Below, one piece after another: positions 62,222 through 64,000 of a stretch of 64,000 nt of DNA (within the stretch, counting starts at the first letter, position 1; the number at the start of each line of letters is the position of its first letter). The DNA comes from Eudoraea adriatica DSM 19308 (GTDB lineage Bacteria > Bacteroidota > Bacteroidia > Flavobacteriales > Flavobacteriaceae): assembly GCF_000382125.1 (NCBI RefSeq), contig NZ_KB907549.1:460965-524964 (forward strand), in the 5' to 3' direction. Both the position numbers and the translations under genes were made by a program. The notes beneath the pieces are model-generated. The model was not told where the DNA came from and did no database searches. It saw only the letters and a list, made by a program, of their open reading frames with translations.

Positions 62222-63484
62222 ATGAATCATTTACCAATCACTGATGACACTGTAATTTTTGGTTTATTATGTCTCTGTCTGGGATTTGTATTTTATACTT
62301 CTTCAATTAAAACCGGATTTTGGAAAAAGTTCTACAGGGTTATCCCAACCCTCTTAATGTGCTACATGTTACCGGCAATTTTAACTAGTATAGGACTAAT
62401 CTCTGAGGAAAATTCAAAACTTTACTATATAGCAAGCAGATACCTGCTTCCGGCAGCATTAGTACTCATGACATTAAGTATAGATCTTAAGGCAATAATG
62501 AACCTTGGTTCCAAAGCCCTCATTATGTTCTTAACAGGAACTGCTGGAATTATTATTGGTGGTCCTATAGCTATCTTAATTGTCTCCATATTTTCCCCTG
62601 AAACGGTTGGCGGGAATGATTTTGATGCGGTATGGAGAGGTTTAGCTACAATTGCCGGAAGCTGGATTGGCGGTGGGGCAAACCAGGCTGCTATGCTGGA
62701 AGTATTTTCTTATAACCCTAAGAAATTTGGGGATATGGTATTGGTAGATATTGTGGTTGCAAACATTTGGATGGCTATAATTCTTCTTGGTATAGGCAAG
62801 TCTGCAAGAATTGATGCGTGGTTAAAATCAGATACTTCTTCTATTGAAACTCTTAAAACAAAAGTTTCAGAATATACTGCGAAAATTACCAGGGTAACAA
62901 CCCTTCACGACTATATAATAATGTTGAGTCTGGCATTTACAGCAGTGGGTATTGCTCATTTTGGTGGGTTCCATTTTTCAGAATTCCTGCAGGAAAATTT
63001 TGAGGTCATCCGAAATAAGCAAAAAGCCCTTTCTTCATTGGGTTCAAAATTTTTGTGGATGGTTGTTTTTGCTACAGCGGTAGGTATAATCCTATCCTTC
63101 ACAAAAGCTAAAAATTATGAAGGTGCGGGGGCAAGTAAGATTGGTGGATTATTTATTTATATCCTTGTTGCGACTATAGGAATGAAAATGGATTTGGGAA
63201 GCTTTTTAGACAAACCCGGTTTAATAGCAGTAGGGCTAATTTGGATTTCCATACATGCAGCTTTGTTGATTCTTGTGGCAAAAATTATTAAAGCACCCTA
63301 TTTTTTCCTTGCTGTAGGAAGTCAGGCAAATGTAGGTGGAGCGGCGTCGGCACCAATTGTGGCGGCGGAGTTTCATCCTTCGCTTACCTCTGTAGGTATC
63401 TTGTTGGCTGTTCTGGGTTATGTTGTGGGCACTGCAGGTGCCTATATTTGTGCTTTGCTTATGGAAATTGCTTCAAAAGTTTAA
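62222..63484 (+). CDS. DUF819 family membrane protein (YjcL-like)
   Basis: The 420-residue inner-membrane protein has about 11 hydrophobic helices. Typical blocks are WRGLATIAGSWIGGGANQAAM, MVLVDIVVANIWMAIILLG, ATIGMKMDLG and AVGSQANVGGAASAPIVAAEFHP. The GGGANQ and QANVGGAASAP repeats on both halves suggest a two-fold inverted transporter architecture. It may be a carrier, but the substrate is unknown. It starts 73 nt after the DUF5916 gene and has its own -7 box. Confidence 0.88.
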   Translation: MNHLPITDDTVIFGLLCLCLGFVFYTSSIKTGFWKKFYRVIPTLLMCYMLPAILTSIGLISEENSKLYYIASRYLLPAALVLMTLSIDLKAIMNLGSKALIMFLTGTAGIIIGGPIAILIVSIFSPETVGGNDFDAVWRGLATIAGSWIGGGANQAAMLEVFSYNPKKFGDMVLVDIVVANIWMAIILLGIGKSARIDAWLKSDTSSIETLKTKVSEYTAKITRVTTLHDYIIMLSLAFTAVGIAHFGGFHFSEFLQENFEVIRNKQKALSSLGSKFLWMVVFATAVGIILSFTKAKNYEGAGASKIGGLFIYILVATIGMKMDLGSFLDKPGLIAVGLIWISIHAALLILVAKIIKAPYFFLAVGSQANVGGAASAPIVAAEFHPSLTSVGILLAVLGYVVGTAGAYICALLMEIASKV

Positions 63485-63530
63485 ATTTCCAATAAACTTT
63501 ATTGATATTTGCCGCAGATTTAAAAATTCC

Positions 63531-64000
63531 ATGAGGAAACTAATATTTACTATACTCAGCTGTGCCGCATTAGTTTCATGCGGATATAAGGATACTGAAA
63601 ATACCATGACAGTAACCGGCAAGGTAAAAGGATTAAAAAAAGGTACACTTTATCTGCAGCATATCCCGGATACATCTTTGGTTGTAATAGATTCTTTGAA
63701 GGTTGATGGTGATGGCAACTTCATGTTTAAAACGGAACTCGAGAGTCCGGAGATTTTCTATTTGTATCTTGATAAAAAGGACAATAATGATATAAATGAC
63801 AGGATTACCTTTTTTGGAGAACCGGGAATAATTACAATTAACACCAATTGGAACACCTTCGATACCAAGGCCAGAATTGAAGGCTCTGAAACCCATAAGA
63901 AACTTGAGGAATATAGAAAAGTGATGTCTCGTTTTAATACTACGAATCTCGAAATAATGAGAGCCGTCTACGATCCTGAAACTCCTACAGATTCGCTAAC
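63531..64000 (+). CDS. DUF4369-type lipoprotein, truncated by the window end
   Basis: The frame is open from ATG 63531 to the edge (156 codons). A lipoprotein signal (MRKLIFTILSCAALVSC) ends at Cys17. The next part has the DUF4369 start VTGKVKGLKKGTLYLQHIPDTSLVVIDSLKVDGDGNFMFKTEL. In this family a TlpA-like thioredoxin domain usually follows, and that part lies outside the window. Such proteins are periplasmic thiol reductases or assembly factors of the Bacteroidetes cell envelope. It starts 46 nt after the DUF819 gene. Confidence 0.85.
   Translation, partial: MRKLIFTILSCAALVSCGYKDTENTMTVTGKVKGLKKGTLYLQHIPDTSLVVIDSLKVDGDGNFMFKTELESPEIFYLYLDKKDNNDINDRITFFGEPGIITINTNWNTFDTKARIEGSETHKKLEEYRKVMSRFNTTNLEIMRAVYDPETPTDSL

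Noticed and set aside
1-64000. CRISPR array, prophage or insertion sequence
   Set aside because: I saw no regularly spaced repeats, transposase or integrase motifs, or phage structural genes on either strand.

Overview
The window looks like a chromosomal segment of a marine-type member of the Flavobacteriaceae (Bacteroidota). The DNA is AT-rich. Many promoters show a TAnnTTTG -7 element, and Shine-Dalgarno sites are rare. Several gene neighbourhoods are typical of the group: rpmB-rpmG-DUF4295-ftsY, parvulin-parvulin-MoxR, and crtI-crtB-crtZ under a MerR regulator. Many exported lipoproteins and a TonB-type receptor fit the same assignment. I see no insertion sequence, prophage, CRISPR array or rRNA. 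There is one tRNA, Leu-GAG.

Positions 1-11150 form a stress and signalling island. It holds three universal stress proteins, a ribosome hibernation factor, a small DoxX-like membrane protein, a response regulator fused to a CRP/FNR DNA-binding module, and a histidine kinase carrying a canonical LOV (blue-light flavin) domain. Six upstream regions share a TGA-N6-TCA operator (one copy imperfect), 47-57 nt from the start codon. In five of them a TAnnTTTG-like -7 element starts exactly 23 nt after the operator. I infer one regulon driven by the REC-CRP protein. Inside the island lies a LytTR regulator with a tripartite ABC exporter (5907-9698).

Positions 11281-17368 hold tRNA-Leu, a sugar oxidoreductase/DUF1080 pair, and a carotenoid operon. 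The operon consists of a CarH-like cobalamin-binding MerR regulator, crtI, a crtB that is frameshifted in this sequence, and crtZ. Positions 17418-24900 carry two tandem TlpA-type thioredoxins (one lacking its first active-site cysteine), aconitase, a MoxR ATPase and two periplasmic parvulin-family proteins. Positions 24641-28065 hold a small conserved protein, a class A beta-lactamase-like hydrolase, and a fasciclin / ECF sigma / RskA anti-sigma module.

Positions 28120-40209 are mostly housekeeping genes on the minus strand: rimO, an outer-membrane protein, an amidase, a DUF2911 protein, ftsY, ribosomal proteins, cinA, an Hpt protein, an exonuclease, a 2-oxoacid dehydrogenase E2 and recR. 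Positions 40268-64000 mix a sodium symporter, a TonB-type receptor, fabH, an AarF kinase with a TetR-like regulator, htpG, a second ECF sigma module, a MOSC protein, an AraC-AlkB pair, an S1/P1 nuclease, PBP1A, a DUF5916 protein, a DUF819 membrane protein and a truncated DUF4369 lipoprotein. Two divergent intergenic regions (about 42250 and 48900) contain orphan terminators that suggest unannotated small RNAs.
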